From NCBI RefSeq assembly GCF_000406965.1, contig NZ_KE136367.1:213090-277089 (forward strand): DNA of 64,000 nucleotides, in the 5' to 3' direction. This document shows positions 52,216 through 61,839 of the stretch, piece by piece. The notes beneath the pieces were generated by a model. That model was not told the origin of the DNA, did no database searches, and was given only the letters and a program-made list of their open reading frames with translations. The translations under genes were made by a program, and so were the position numbers. The DNA comes from Enterococcus avium ATCC 14025. GTDB taxonomy: Bacteria > Bacillota > Bacilli > Lactobacillales > Enterococcaceae. Numbering within the stretch: position 1 is the first letter of the stretch; each line of letters starts with the position of its first letter.

Positions 52216-53678
52216 CAGACTGTAGACAAAAGACGTCTCGAACTCGTAATTTGAGTTTGAGACGTCTTTTTATCTGATTTCTTTCGAAATTTTGAACAAA
52301 AAAATAAAGGCTCCTTGCCTTTCCATAGCCAGGTGGCTAATTTCTTTAAATTCATTGCAGCAAACACTAGCATCGTATGCGTCGCGACTTTTTCCAAGCC
52401 TCGATACTTGGTCCAACGCATCCCATGCTTTTCTTTTGCATCCGCAAATATTCGTTCAATCGTTTGTTTCCGTTTTTTGTAAATTGATTTATTCAGATCC
52501 GTTAGGCGAAGATGTTCCACTTCATCCATCAGATCTCCCCAAACATGTCTCGTGATGACTCGTTGATGATTTTTACTTTTGGTACATTGGTTTAGCAGAG
52601 GACAGTTCACACATTCTTTTGGATTGGATTTGTATTCTCGGTACCCTTCTCGATTAACCGTTGAAAAAGCGAGCATTTGATCTTGCGGACAAATGTAACA
52701 ATCATAATACTCGTCATAGAGAAACTCGTTTTTTGATAATAACCCCTTTTTCCCTTTGGGCCTTGAATAAGGCAAACAAGGTCGAAGGTTCAAATGAGTC
52801 AAAAAGTGAACAAACTTAGGTGTCTTATACCCAGCATCAGCGACAACACAGTTGATTTCAGGAAAAAGTCTCTTCGATTGTTTGACGAGCTGAAAGGCGA
52901 CTTGACTGTCATGAATATTTCCAGGAGTGATGATTGTGCTAAGAATAAATCCGTTGTCGTCGCATGAAGTATGGGCAGAATAAGCAAATTGTTTTTCTCG
53001 TTCGCCTTTGACGTAGTAGCCGCTTTCCGGATCAGCCTTACTTATTTTTCTTTCTTTCAGCTTCACTTCCTTTTCTAAGTCCAAAGTAAAAGGGCGTTTT
53101 CCGGCCTCTATTCGTTGACGATTGATCTCATCTTCTAATTCATCCTGATAGGCTTTCGCTTCATCATGGGTCATTTCTTTCGTAAACTTATGTTTATTGG
53201 CGTTAGCTTTGATGTGGGTAGAATCAAGATACAAATTATCCTCTGTTACAAAACCTGCTTTAACTGCTTGTTCTAAAATATAGGCAAAAATATCCTCAAA
53301 CACCGTCGTTTCTCTAAATCGGCGGACATAATTCTTTCCAAAAGTTGAGAAATGGGGGATTTTCTCCTCGAAGGAATAGCCTAAAAACCAGCGGTAAGCG
53401 ACATTGGTATCGACTTCCTTAATGGTTTGTCGCATGGAACGGATACCGAATAAATACTGAATAAACACCAATTTGATCAGAATCACTGGATCGATACTTG
53501 GGCGACCTAAATCGGAGTAAGTGGCTTCGACGATTGGATAAATAAATTCAAAATCAAGCGCGGCATCAATCTTTCGAACGAGATGATCTTGAGGAACTAG
53601 ATCATCAATCGTAAGCATCGCAAATTGATTTCTACCATTCGTATTGTTTTTAGACATCATAACTATCACTCCTTGCAT
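52215..53678 (-). CDS. IS1182-family transposase
   Basis: A full-length 487-aa DDE transposase. Catalytic residues are probably Asp in LYLDSTHIKANANKHK, Asp in VVADAGYKTPKF and Glu in QTIERIFADAKEKHGMRWTKYRG. The N-terminal domain (IDDLVPQDHLVRKIDAAL) is typical of the family. A four-Cys cluster (CYICPQDQ, then CVNCPLLNQC) follows. The stop codon coincides with the inverted repeat end. There is no frameshift, so the element may be active. Confidence 0.95.
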   Translation of the reverse strand: MQGVIVMMSKNNTNGRNQFAMLTIDDLVPQDHLVRKIDAALDFEFIYPIVEATYSDLGRPSIDPVILIKLVFIQYLFGIRSMRQTIKEVDTNVAYRWFLGYSFEEKIPHFSTFGKNYVRRFRETTVFEDIFAYILEQAVKAGFVTEDNLYLDSTHIKANANKHKFTKEMTHDEAKAYQDELEDEINRQRIEAGKRPFTLDLEKEVKLKERKISKADPESGYYVKGEREKQFAYSAHTSCDDNGFILSTIITPGNIHDSQVAFQLVKQSKRLFPEINCVVADAGYKTPKFVHFLTHLNLRPCLPYSRPKGKKGLLSKNEFLYDEYYDCYICPQDQMLAFSTVNREGYREYKSNPKECVNCPLLNQCTKSKNHQRVITRHVWGDLMDEVEHLRLTDLNKSIYKKRKQTIERIFADAKEKHGMRWTKYRGLEKVATHTMLVFAAMNLKKLATWLWKGKEPLFFCSKFRKKSDKKTSQTQITSSRRLLSTV

Positions 53679-53751
53679 TCGTTTTCATAAATCTATTATA
53701 AAAGAAAAGACTGTAGACATCATCCATAAAATGGACTTTGTCTACAGTCTG
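52216..53751. mobile_element. Complete IS1182-type insertion sequence
   Basis: About 1536 bp bounded by perfect 15-bp inverted repeats, CAGACTGTAGACAAA (52216-52230) and its complement (53737-53751). A further base pair may belong to the repeat. Outside lie identical 24-26 bp direct repeats. The transposase fills the element and is read on the minus strand, the same as rplM-rpsI. Confidence 0.9.
52229..52275. terminator. Terminator-like hairpin at the end of the transposase gene
   Basis: AAAAGACGTCTC-AACTC pairs with GAGTT-GAGACGTCTTTT inside the last codons of the transposase, with T-runs on both strands. Confidence 0.6.
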
Positions 53752-53777
53752 AGACACTTCCCAATTGGAAAGTGTCT
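53752..53777 (-). repeat. Right copy of the target duplication: rpsI terminator stem without U-tract
   Basis: Identical to 52190-52215. It lies 22 bp after the rpsI stop, where the operon terminator should be. On the minus strand the hairpin is now followed by the IS end (CAGACTGTAG) instead of T. Confidence 0.85.
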
Positions 53778-53798
53778 TTGAATTTCTGTATAAACGAA

Positions 53799-54191
53799 TT
53801 AACGTTTTGAGAACTGTGAAGCTTTACGAGCTTTCTTAAGACCTGGTTTTTTACGTTCAACCATACGTGAATCACGAGTAAGTAATCCAGCGCGTTTTAA
53901 TGGTGCACGGAAATCAGGATCTACTTCTAATAAAGCGCGTGAGATACCGTGACGGATAGCGCCGGCTTGACCTGCGTAGCCCCCACCGTTTACGTTTACG
54001 AATACATCATATGAACCAGCTGTTTCAGTAACACCAAATGGTTGGTTGATTACTAAACGTAGGTCAGCGTGTGGGATATATTCTTCAACGTCTTTTTTAT
54101 TTACAGTAATTTTACCAGTTCCTGGTACTAAACGTACGCGAGCAACTGCATTTTTACGACGGCCTGTGCCGCTATATTGAACTTGTGCCAA
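53799..54191 (-). CDS. rpsI: 30S ribosomal protein S9
   Basis: A 130-aa protein of standard length. The sequence [21 protein letters not shown] at the start, [24 protein letters not shown] in the middle and the C-terminal [14 protein letters not shown] are canonical; the C-terminal tail reaches the ribosomal P site. It is cotranscribed with rplM, 15 bp apart. Confidence 0.98.
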   Translation of the reverse strand: MAQVQYSGTGRRKNAVARVRLVPGTGKITVNKKDVEEYIPHADLRLVINQPFGVTETAGSYDVFVNVNGGGYAGQAGAIRHGISRALLEVDPDFRAPLKRAGLLTRDSRMVERKKPGLKKARKASQFSKR

Positions 54192-54206
54192 TGAATTTCC
54201 CTCCTA

Positions 54207-54650
54207 TTAAATTAAGTTTGTGATGTCTAAGACTTCTGGTTGTTGTGCTGCATGTGGATGTTCTGCTCCACCGTAAACGTGAAGTTTCATGCCTTGAGCG
54301 CGACCTAAAGTGTTTTTAGGAAGCATACCTTTAACAGAAGTTTCGACCAAACGGCGAGAATTTTTAGCACGCATTTCGCCTGCTGAGATTGATTTCAATC
54401 CACCAGGGAAGTTTGAGTGACGGTAGTAAATCTTGTCAGTTGCTTTCTTACCTGTCAATTTAACTTTATCTGCATTAATTACAATTACAAAATCACCAGT
54501 GTCAATGTGTGGTGTGAATGTTGGTTTATTTTTTCCGCGTAGCATTGATGCAACAACTGTTGAAAGACGTCCTAAAGGAACATCAGTTGCGTCTACTACG
54601 TACCATTTGCGATCTACTTCGCCTGGCTTAGCCATATATGTTGTACGCAC
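54207..54650 (-). CDS. rplM: 50S ribosomal protein L13
   Basis: A 147-aa protein, the usual length. It has the family sequence [30 protein letters not shown] and [25 protein letters not shown] 54650 is the start: GGAGG lies 8 nt upstream and the N-terminus [15 protein letters not shown] aligns with Bacillus L13 (RTTPMA...ERKW). The frame continues upstream into the leader but is not translated there. Confidence 0.97.
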   Translation of the reverse strand: MRTTYMAKPGEVDRKWYVVDATDVPLGRLSTVVASMLRGKNKPTFTPHIDTGDFVIVINADKVKLTGKKATDKIYYRHSNFPGGLKSISAGEMRAKNSRRLVETSVKGMLPKNTLGRAQGMKLHVYGGAEHPHAAQQPEVLDITNLI

Positions 54651-54671
54651 GTTTTTTTCCTCCAATTTCGA

Positions 54672-54725
54672 TTTCGAATGTTTGACAAACACTTGAGTTT
54701 CCGGGGCTCTCGTGGGGCAAACAAT
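54672..54725 (-). promoter_or_regulatory. L13 leader (ribosomal protein autoregulatory element)
   Basis: The untranslated leader upstream of rplM contains GCCCCACGAGAGCCCCGGAAACTCAAGTG (here split by hairpin pairing), which resembles the L13 leader family of Firmicutes; L13 protein is expected to bind and reduce its own synthesis. Assignment is by resemblance of this core and position. Confidence 0.6.
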
Positions 54726-54735
54726 ACCATTTACC

Positions 54736-54764
54736 ATAATACTTGCAAAGCCTTGCCATGTCAA
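54736..54764 (-). promoter_or_regulatory. Promoter of rplM-rpsI
   Basis: A -35 TTGACA (54759-54764) and -10 TATTAT (54736-54741) with a 17-bp spacer, a strong sigma-A type promoter. Confidence 0.85.
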
Positions 54765-54879
54765 TGTTTTTCTCTTTGAAAACGCAAAATATTTTCATTT
54801 TCTCTAACTTCTTCTACTATTCACTATCCTTTCTTTTATACAGGTCAAAATGAATAAAGAAACGTATTTTCAAAAATAT

Positions 54880-54932
54880 TTTGCATAAATATTTAAAAAG
54901 TGCTTGCTTTTTGTATTTTACGATGCTAATAT
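54880..54932 (+). promoter_or_regulatory. ARG box and promoter of argG
   Basis: The stretch 54880-54897 matches the ArgR consensus TNTGNATWWWWATNCANA at all but one position. It is followed by -35 TTGCTT (54904-54909) and -10 TAATAT (54927-54932), 17-bp spacer. A second half-site pair (TGAATA...TATTTTCA, 54851-54872) lies upstream. ArgR repression by arginine is expected. Confidence 0.6.
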
Positions 54933-54986
54933 GACTTCAACACATTAATTAGAATTTAATGAAAAAGCGATAAGGGAGCAATCAGG

Positions 54987-56198
54987 ATGAAAGAAAAAGT
55001 GATTTTAGCATACTCAGGTGGTTTAGATACTTCGGTTTCAATCAAATGGCTCGTCGACGAAGGCTACGACGTGATTGCCTGCTGTTTGGACATTGGCGAA
55101 GGTCGCGACACCGAATTTATTAAAAATAAAGCATTGCAGGTTGGGGCAACAGAATCCTATGCAATTGATGCCCGCGAGGAGTTCTCGCAAGATTTTGTTT
55201 TAGTCGCATTGCAAGGCAATACATACTACGAAAATTCTTACCCGCTAGTTTCTGCTTTGTCTCGTCCGTTGATTTCAAAGAAATTAGTTGAATTGGCTCA
55301 CCAAACAGGCGCAACGACAATTGCTCACGGATGTACTGGTAAAGGAAATGACCAAGTCCGTTTTGAAGTTTCCATCGCCGCTCTTGATCCGAACTTGAAG
55401 ATCATTGCACCGGTCCGTGAATGGAAATGGTCCCGGGAAGAAGAAATCAACTATGCAGCTGAAAAAGGAGTACCGATTCCAGCGGATTTGGATAATCCTT
55501 ACTCAATTGACCAAAATTTATGGGGACGTGCCTGCGAATGCGGCATTCTAGAAGATCCTTGGGCAACTCCGCCAGCGGGTGCCTATGCGATTACTGCTGA
55601 ACTAGAAGATACACCAGATAAGCCAACGATCCTTGAGATCACGTTTGAAAAAGGGGTACCAACTGCATTAGATGGAGAAGAATTATCATTAGCTAAATTG
55701 ATCATGAAGCTAAATACCATCGCAGGTGTACATGGCATTGGCAGAATCGACCATATTGAAAATCGTCTGGTCGGCATCAAATCTCGGGAAGTTTACGAAT
55801 GCCCAGGTGCAGAAGTATTAATGAAGGCACATAAAGAATTAGAAGATTTAGTATTTGTTCGCGAGATGGCTCATTTCAAACCAGTCATTGAACAACAACT
55901 ATGTCAAATGATCTACGATGGTCTGTGGTTCAATCCAACGATGGATGCCTTGATCGCATTCTTGAAGCAATCACAAGAAGTCGTGAACGGCGTACTCCGT
56001 GTGAAATTATTCAAAGGCAATGTGATCGTTGAAGGACGTAAATCTGACAACAGCTTATACAACGAAAATTTGGCGACTTATACATCTGCCGATACGTTCG
56101 ACCAAGAAGCAGCAATCGGCTTCATAAAACTATGGGGCTTGCCAACCAAGGTAAACGCTGAGGTCCAAGCTGGAAACAAGCAGACCACTGTACAATAA
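54987..56198 (+). CDS. argG: Argininosuccinate synthase
   Basis: A 403-aa enzyme of normal length converting citrulline and aspartate to argininosuccinate with ATP. The PP-loop motif [10 protein letters not shown] is at residues 8-17, followed by [18 protein letters not shown] and the [15 protein letters not shown] region. It is divergent from rplM. argH follows after 273 bp rather than overlapping, unusual for this pair. Confidence 0.97.
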   Translation: MKEKVILAYSGGLDTSVSIKWLVDEGYDVIACCLDIGEGRDTEFIKNKALQVGATESYAIDAREEFSQDFVLVALQGNTYYENSYPLVSALSRPLISKKLVELAHQTGATTIAHGCTGKGNDQVRFEVSIAALDPNLKIIAPVREWKWSREEEINYAAEKGVPIPADLDNPYSIDQNLWGRACECGILEDPWATPPAGAYAITAELEDTPDKPTILEITFEKGVPTALDGEELSLAKLIMKLNTIAGVHGIGRIDHIENRLVGIKSREVYECPGAEVLMKAHKELEDLVFVREMAHFKPVIEQQLCQMIYDGLWFNPTMDALIAFLKQSQEVVNGVLRVKLFKGNVIVEGRKSDNSLYNENLATYTSADTFDQEAAIGFIKLWGLPTKVNAEVQAGNKQTTVQ

Positions 56199-56210
56199 GA
56201 AAAATTTGAA

Positions 56211-56437
56211 ATCATGAAAGTGCAAGAGAAACTAGATGTGAGGCGGCTTTTACTTGCCGGTAAATAAGGCCGTCCGGTTTCACATCTTGCCATTGCTCAT
56301 AGGAGAGTTTCTTTTCCGGTCAGGAAATAAGGAAACCAGCAATGTTTTCATCCTGAGGTATCTGAAAAGATGCCTCCTCCCTAAAAGAAAAGCGCGAGTT
56401 ATGCGCTGAAAAAAGACCGTTGCGACGGTCTTTTTTG
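56211..56437 (+). ncRNA. Structured RNA between argG and argH, class unknown
   Basis: Nested helices: AAGAGAAACT (56224-56233) with AGTTTCTTTT (56306-56315); AGATGTGA (56234-56241) with TCACATCT (56280-56287); GGCGGC (56242-56247) with GCCGTC (56269-56274); TTTAC with GTAAA inside that. Then come a GAGG-ATCT/AGAT-CCTC hairpin (about 56355-56376), a GCGC hairpin (56392-56406) and an intrinsic terminator (56409-56436). It contains no T-box sequence. The fold is a hand estimate. Confidence 0.45.
56409..56436 (+). terminator. Terminator upstream of argH
   Basis: Stem AAAAAAGACCGT/ACGGTCTTTTTT with a 4-nt loop, ending 35 bp before the argH start codon. Either ends argG transcripts or acts as the switch of the structured RNA before it. 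Confidence 0.8.
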
Positions 56438-56471
56438 TTAAAAATTCATAGACAAAAGCGAGGATAAAACA

Positions 56472-57842
56472 ATGGCAAAATTATGGGGCGGACGTTTTGA
56501 TGGAAAAAACGAAGCGTGGATCGACGCTTTTGGTGCTTCGATTCCCTTTGATCAGCAATTAGCAACACAAGATATTACCGGCAGCTTAGCACATGTCAAA
56601 ATGCTCGGCGAAACGGGCATCATCACAAAAGAAGAAGCGCAGCAAATCACTACGGGTCTCAATATATTAGCAGAAAAAGCCGCAAAGGATGAACTGACCT
56701 TTACGATTGAAAATGAAGACATTCATTTGAACTTGGAAAAAATGCTTCATGACGAGATTGGACCTGTCGCTGGAAAACTCCACACTGCTCGCAGCCGAAA
56801 CGATCAGGTTGCGACAGATATGCATTTATATTTGAAGGAACATCTAACTGAGATTATTGAGAAAGTCCACCATTTCAGAGCGGTCTTAGTTAATAAAGCT
56901 GAAGAGCATGTCGAAACAATCATGCCCGGCTACACTCACCTGCAACATGCTCAGCCGATTTCTTTTGGGCATCACTTAATGGCCTATTATGGCATGCTGA
57001 CACGTGATCAGGCACGTTTGGAGGAAAGTATGAAGCGCGTGGATATCTCGCCGTTAGGCTGTGCAGCTTTAGCTGGTACGACATTTCCAATTGATCGTCA
57101 GATGACCGCAGATGAGCTAGGCTTCAGCGACCTATACATGAATAGCCTTGATGGCGTCAGTGATCGTGACTTCATTTTAGAATTTTTAAGCAATAGTTCG
57201 ATTTTAATGATGCACCTTTCACGTTTTTGTGAGGAAATCATATTATGGTGCAGCCATGAATTTAAATTTGTCGAACTGACCGATACCTTTTCAACGGGCA
57301 GCTCCATCATGCCTCAAAAGAAAAATCCCGATATGGCGGAATTAATCCGCGGCAAATCAGGACGAGTATTTGGTGATTTAATTGGCTTGCTCACCGTAAT
57401 TAAGGGCTTACCGCTGGCTTATAACAAAGACCTGCAAGAAGATAAAGAAGGCATGTTTGACACGGTCCACACCGTAGCGACAAGCTTAGATATCATGGCC
57501 GGGATGATTGATACAATGACCGTTAACACCCAGATCATGCACGATGCGACGGAAAAAGATTTTTCAAATGCGACAGAATTAGCTGATTATTTAGCCACAA
57601 AAGGCATTCCTTTCCGCCAAGCACACGAAATTGTTGGAAAACTTGTATTAGAGTGTACGCAAAAAGGAATCTACCTGCAAGACGTCTCATTAGAAGAATA
57701 TCAAGCCATCAATCCGGTGATCGAAGAAGACATCTATGATACGCTAGCTTCAAAAACAGCAATTACTCGCCGCCATTCATTAGGCGGAACTGGTTTCGAC
57801 CAAGTCAAAAAGCAAATCGAACTAGCTAAAACAGCCTTATAA
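56472..57842 (+). CDS. argH: Argininosuccinate lyase
   Basis: A 456-aa member of the fumarase/aspartase superfamily that splits argininosuccinate into arginine and fumarate. Key motifs: LWGGRF at the N-terminus, [26 protein letters not shown] and the signature [12 protein letters not shown]. Start ATG 56472 has a weak AGGAT site. The genes before argininosuccinate (citrulline synthesis) are not in the window. Confidence 0.97.
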   Translation: MAKLWGGRFDGKNEAWIDAFGASIPFDQQLATQDITGSLAHVKMLGETGIITKEEAQQITTGLNILAEKAAKDELTFTIENEDIHLNLEKMLHDEIGPVAGKLHTARSRNDQVATDMHLYLKEHLTEIIEKVHHFRAVLVNKAEEHVETIMPGYTHLQHAQPISFGHHLMAYYGMLTRDQARLEESMKRVDISPLGCAALAGTTFPIDRQMTADELGFSDLYMNSLDGVSDRDFILEFLSNSSILMMHLSRFCEEIILWCSHEFKFVELTDTFSTGSSIMPQKKNPDMAELIRGKSGRVFGDLIGLLTVIKGLPLAYNKDLQEDKEGMFDTVHTVATSLDIMAGMIDTMTVNTQIMHDATEKDFSNATELADYLATKGIPFRQAHEIVGKLVLECTQKGIYLQDVSLEEYQAINPVIEEDIYDTLASKTAITRRHSLGGTGFDQVKKQIELAKTAL

Positions 57843-57848
57843 AGTGTC

Positions 57849-57879
57849 AAAAGGACTATCCGCAATGGACAGTCCTTTT
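57849..57879. terminator. Bidirectional terminator, argH and lacD-like gene
   Basis: Stem AAAAGGACTATCC/GGACAGTCCTTTT with a 5-nt loop between convergent stop codons. Confidence 0.85.
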
Positions 57880-57881
57880 GC

Positions 57882-58856
57882 TTATGCCTTTGTATAAACC
57901 GAGGTTGCAGTTTCTTTTAAAACCTCATTTAATTCTATGATATTTTGTTTCCCTTGTTCAGATAACCAAGCAATTGCCTTTTCTTCGCTCTCTTTCACAA
58001 ATGGTTCGACGCCATTCGCCCAGGTTGCTCTGCCGCATAATACGCCATTAAAGGTTGAACCTGACTGCTTCGCAAAACGTAACGTTTCCTGAAACAACTC
58101 GGCACTAACACCAGCGCTCAAGAAAATGAATGGCAACTCGGTTGCATCAGATTGTTCTTTAAAATACGCCGCTGCTTCTGCTTGTGTATAGCAGACTGTT
58201 TCGCCAAACCCTTCAACAAAATTCATATTTACCGGCACTTCCACTTTCAACACATCAACCTGATAACGTTCCTGTGAAAATTCCTGCATCGCGCCAATCA
58301 CCTTACGTGGTTTTACTTGAGCATACTCCTGGGAAGTCGCGTCTGCGATCTCTGCATCATAAGAAACAATCTCCAAGAAAAATGGAATACCTTCTGCTGT
58401 ACATTCTGAGCCGATTCGTTCCATGTACGCACGTTTTTGTTCATTGATCTCTTCTGGTTCATCCACGTCATAATAGAGTAAGAACTTACAAGCATCTGCC
58501 CCAGCCTCTTTCAAACGTCTCACTGACCAAACATTCAATACATCAGGCAAGCGCCCCGGTGTTGTCGCATCGTAGCCAGTTTTTTCATAAGCCAGAAGCA
58601 AACCGCATTCGGCGTCGCGCACCTCTGCTGCTGGCAACCCGTATTCCGGATCCAATAAGATCGCTGAAGCATAAGGCGTGAGCTGTTGAGAAACCAACTC
58701 TTTGAATTTGATTACATCATCCGTTGTCGCTTCCTTATAGTTACCGATCATTTTCTTCAAAGCGCCCCGCTGATCAATCGCCAAAGCCCCGATAACACCA
58801 TTCTCATTCGTTAGCTGATCGAGATATTTTTTCTTTCCTGCACTGATTGTCTTCAT
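57882..58856 (-). CDS. lacD: Tagatose-1,6-bisphosphate aldolase (LacD type)
   Basis: A 324-aa class I aldolase. [15 protein letters not shown] at the N-terminus and [10 protein letters not shown], which carries the Schiff-base lysine, are family motifs. LacD cleaves tagatose-1,6-bisphosphate (and, less specifically, fructose-1,6-bisphosphate). It is the last gene of a PTS/kinase operon without lacAB, so it probably belongs to a tagatose-1-phosphate route. Confidence 0.9.
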   Translation of the reverse strand: MKTISAGKKKYLDQLTNENGVIGALAIDQRGALKKMIGNYKEATTDDVIKFKELVSQQLTPYASAILLDPEYGLPAAEVRDAECGLLLAYEKTGYDATTPGRLPDVLNVWSVRRLKEAGADACKFLLYYDVDEPEEINEQKRAYMERIGSECTAEGIPFFLEIVSYDAEIADATSQEYAQVKPRKVIGAMQEFSQERYQVDVLKVEVPVNMNFVEGFGETVCYTQAEAAAYFKEQSDATELPFIFLSAGVSAELFQETLRFAKQSGSTFNGVLCGRATWANGVEPFVKESEEKAIAWLSEQGKQNIIELNEVLKETATSVYTKA

Positions 58857-59311
58857 TCATTTTCACCTATTTTTTCATTTAGTAGTGTCGCAATTTCCGC
58901 TTTTGATTGCGCAGCTTTTAGTTTTTCAGTCACTTCATTGCGCATCAATAATCGTGCAACCGCGGATAATAATTTCAAGTGTGTGGTCCCTGCTTCTGTG
59001 TCTGGAATAAATAGCGCAATAATAAAGTCGATCAATTGTCCATCTAAACTATTCCATTCAATTCCTTTATTTAAGGTAACAATGAGAATGCTTGGCTCGC
59101 TGATCGATTGATCTTTCGCATGTGGAATGGCAAAGCCGTCCATCATTCCGGTAGTACCTTCGTTCTCTCTTTCCACCAGTCTTTGATAAACGTGCTTCTC
59201 ATCTGCTGAGATCCCCGTCTCTACCGCTTGCTTGGCTAAAAATTCAAAGACTTCTTTTTGTGTCGTCAAAGTCTGATCTAAAAATATTTTCTCTTCTTGA
59301 ATGATTCCCAT
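58853..59311 (-). CDS. PTS fructose-family EIIA
   Basis: A 152-aa IIA protein; the phospho-His is in [14 protein letters not shown] near residue 67. ATG 59311 has AAGGAG upstream. The frame open further upstream to 59452 overlaps the EIIBC gene in another reading and is not used. It supplies the EIIBC protein. Confidence 0.9.
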   Translation of the reverse strand: MGIIQEEKIFLDQTLTTQKEVFEFLAKQAVETGISADEKHVYQRLVERENEGTTGMMDGFAIPHAKDQSISEPSILIVTLNKGIEWNSLDGQLIDFIIALFIPDTEAGTTHLKLLSAVARLLMRNEVTEKLKAAQSKAEIATLLNEKIGENE

Positions 59312-59322
59312 TACGTACTCCT

Positions 59323-60762
59323 TTACTTGGCCACTGCTGATTTTTCTACCTGTTCTGCCGCTTGCTTTTCTTTTTTTGCTACACTGCTCTTTTGAATCAG
59401 GCCTAAGATCACACCGCCGACAAGCGCACCAATCAAAATCGAAGCGACCCACTGAATTTTCCCTGTAACAACTGGCAACACTAAGAATCCACCATGAGGT
59501 GCAGGCACTTGAACACCAAACATATAGGTAAGAACAGCGGCAATCGAAGAACCTAGCATCATCGTAGGTAATACACGAATCGGATCTTTTGCGGCAAAAG
59601 GAATTGCCCCTTCGGTAATATGTGTAGAACCTAAGATAAAGTTAACTAATCCGGCATTACGATCATTTGTATCAAAATATTTTCCAAAGAATAATGTCGC
59701 GAAGCCTGTAATCAACGGTGGCGCGATACAAGCTGCTGACACACCAGCCATGAAAGTCGTATTGCCTTGCGCTAATAACGCCGTTCCCGTAACATACGCT
59801 GCTTTATTGACCGGTCCTCCCATATCAAAGGCACACATACAGCCGACGATCACACCAAGAATTAACGGATTAGAATTTTCAAAGCCGGCTAAGAAGCTCA
59901 TCATACCTTCATTGACAGCCTTCATCGGATCAGCTAATAGCGACATGATAATACCAATTACTGCAACTCCGATCACTGGATATAAGAAGATTGCTTTTAA
60001 GCCATCCAGTTGTTTTGGTAAGCCTGCCATCACTTTTTGCAGAAGTAAGATCAAGTAACCCGCAAGAAAACCTGCCAGAATTCCGCCTAGGAACCCGGTC
60101 CCTCCATTAGTTGCGACAATTCCACCGACAAAACCGACTACTAACCCCGGTCGTTTAGCGATTCCTTCCGCGATATAAGCAGCTAAAACAGGAACCATCA
60201 TTCCCATTGCTGCATCACCGACACTTTTTAGCATCGCGGCCGTCGCATTATATTGTGCATTCTCTGGATCGAAGGAATAAATTCCCCAAACAGCAAATGA
60301 GATTGCGATCAAAACACCGCCTGCCACTACGAAAGGAAGCATGTGGGAAACACCATTCATCAAATTTTTATAAATGCTGCGACCGAAACTTGTGTTAGAT
60401 CCCGTCTCTTCTTCTAAAGCGTCCACTGCTTGATTTTCTGCTGCTACTGAGCCTTTTCCAGCCAAAGCGTCATCAATTAAACGTTCCGCATCTTTGATTC
60501 CGGTACTAACCGACACATCAATAATTCGTTTCCCGGCAAATCGTTCTGGATGAACATCTTTGTCTGCCGCGATAATAACGGCTTCTGCATGCTTGATTTC
60601 TTCAGCAGTCAGTTCATTTTCAATCCCAATCTGACCATGGGTTTCGACTTTGATGGTCACGCCTTTTTTCTTAGCCGCTTGTTCCAATGCTTCTTGCGCC
60701 ATATACGTGTGAGCAATACCTGTCGGACAACCTGTTGCTGCGATTAATTGATAATTTCCCAT
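59323..60762 (-). CDS. PTS fructose/tagatose-family EIIBC
   Basis: A 479-aa fusion. The IIB domain (residues 1-100) has its active Cys in ATGCPTGIAHTYMA, followed by a linker and a IIC channel of about nine to ten helices (AAYIAEGIAKRPGLVVGFVGG, MGGPVNKAAYVTG). It overlaps the kinase gene start by 19 nt. It imports and phosphorylates a ketohexose at C1. Confidence 0.9.
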   Translation of the reverse strand: MGNYQLIAATGCPTGIAHTYMAQEALEQAAKKKGVTIKVETHGQIGIENELTAEEIKHAEAVIIAADKDVHPERFAGKRIIDVSVSTGIKDAERLIDDALAGKGSVAAENQAVDALEEETGSNTSFGRSIYKNLMNGVSHMLPFVVAGGVLIAISFAVWGIYSFDPENAQYNATAAMLKSVGDAAMGMMVPVLAAYIAEGIAKRPGLVVGFVGGIVATNGGTGFLGGILAGFLAGYLILLLQKVMAGLPKQLDGLKAIFLYPVIGVAVIGIIMSLLADPMKAVNEGMMSFLAGFENSNPLILGVIVGCMCAFDMGGPVNKAAYVTGTALLAQGNTTFMAGVSAACIAPPLITGFATLFFGKYFDTNDRNAGLVNFILGSTHITEGAIPFAAKDPIRVLPTMMLGSSIAAVLTYMFGVQVPAPHGGFLVLPVVTGKIQWVASILIGALVGGVILGLIQKSSVAKKEKQAAEQVEKSAVAK

Positions 60763-61694
60763 GTTTTTAACCCCTCTTCTTTGACTTCAATTTGTTTACT
60801 TAGTTCTTTTACATCCGAAAAATCAGTCAGCCCCTTGCGAAATGCAGTAGAACTTCCTGCGGCTAAACTTTTGCGTAACGTCTCTTCCAGCGGCTGCTCC
60901 GTTAAATAACCAGCCAAAAAGGTTCCTAATAATGTATCTCCGGCACAAGCTGTGTTGACTACTTTTCCTATTGGCGAATTCCCACGAATAATCTTAGTCT
61001 GACTGAAAAAAATTGCTCCTCCACTGCCAAGTGATAGCAGCACATTTTGCGCTCCTGCTTTTATCAATTGCTGTCCATAAAATAAATAGGCTTCTTCTGA
61101 ATCAATAATTTCGCCAAACCATGAAGCTAGCTCCTCTTCGTTTGGCTTCAGTAGAAAGGGGTGGTAGGGCAAACAGTCCATGATCTCCTTGTAGCTGCTA
61201 TCAATGATCAGATGAACATCACGTTCTTGACAAATCCGACTAATATCGACTAATATTGTCGATTCAATCCCCCTCGGCAAACTTCCCGAGATACAGAGAT
61301 AATCTTCAGCCTGCAAGTTTCTAATTTGATCCAAAAAAACTTCAACCTTTTCCTGCGGTATTTCTGGACCTTGATTGACTAATTTGTATTCCTCCTTTGT
61401 TTGATTGACTTGAGTAAACACATTGATCCGTGTCATCCCAGGAACTTCAATAAAATCAGTGCTGATCTCCTTTTCCTGTAAATAATCTTCTATATAATTC
61501 CCAGTAAACCCAGCACGAAAACCTAGTGCGGTCGTATCAACTCCCAGCATTTTTAGGATCAGTGAAACGTTGACTCCTTTTCCATTTGCTTGGATATCAT
61601 CATCCTTTGTTCGGTTTACAGTAAAAGGCTCCATAGTATCTGTTTCAATAAATAGATCGATTGCTAAATTCAAGGTACAAGTGTAAATGGACAT
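60744..61694 (-). CDS. PfkB-family 1-phosphofructokinase / tagatose-phosphate kinase
   Basis: A 316-aa kinase: TLNLAIDLFIE and DDIQANGKGVNVSLILKMLG (N-terminal PfkB site), GSLPRGI, and the catalytic NTACAGDTLLGTFLAGYL. It phosphorylates a ketose-1-phosphate to the 1,6-bisphosphate. Next to a LacD aldolase the product is more likely tagatose-1,6-bisphosphate than fructose-1,6-bisphosphate. It is the first gene of the operon, divergent from the RpiR regulator. Confidence 0.85.
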   Translation of the reverse strand: MSIYTCTLNLAIDLFIETDTMEPFTVNRTKDDDIQANGKGVNVSLILKMLGVDTTALGFRAGFTGNYIEDYLQEKEISTDFIEVPGMTRINVFTQVNQTKEEYKLVNQGPEIPQEKVEVFLDQIRNLQAEDYLCISGSLPRGIESTILVDISRICQERDVHLIIDSSYKEIMDCLPYHPFLLKPNEEELASWFGEIIDSEEAYLFYGQQLIKAGAQNVLLSLGSGGAIFFSQTKIIRGNSPIGKVVNTACAGDTLLGTFLAGYLTEQPLEETLRKSLAAGSSTAFRKGLTDFSDVKELSKQIEVKEEGLKTWEIIN

Positions 61695-61790
61695 AAGTGA
61701 CGACCTCCTTGATCTTATTATGAGGCAGTCATAGACGAAAAGGTTTTCATATTCTAAGCTAATGACTGAAAAGCTTTACATCTTTTAATT

Positions 61791-61816
61791 ACTCGTGATA
61801 CCTTTAACTCGTGATA
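61791..61816. promoter_or_regulatory. Direct repeats upstream of the RpiR regulator
   Basis: ACTCGTGATA occurs at 61791-61800 and again at 61807-61816, 16 bp apart, in the divergent promoter region. Likely binding sites for the adjacent RpiR-family regulator. Confidence 0.5.
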
Positions 61817-61839
61817 ATTGAAAGAAGGTTAATGAAGCA

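Noticed and set aside
52190-53777. The duplicated hairpin as part of the IS inverted repeats
   Set aside because: The copies are direct repeats outside 15-bp perfect inverted repeats and match the expected rpsI terminator, so they are target duplication.
56199-56471. T-box riboswitch for arginine
   Set aside because: The conserved T-box sequence (GGTGGNACCGCG type) and specifier features are missing.
61766-61781. cre-like TGAAAAGCTTTACA upstream of the tagatose operon
   Set aside because: The central CG is GC, which breaks the most conserved part of the consensus.
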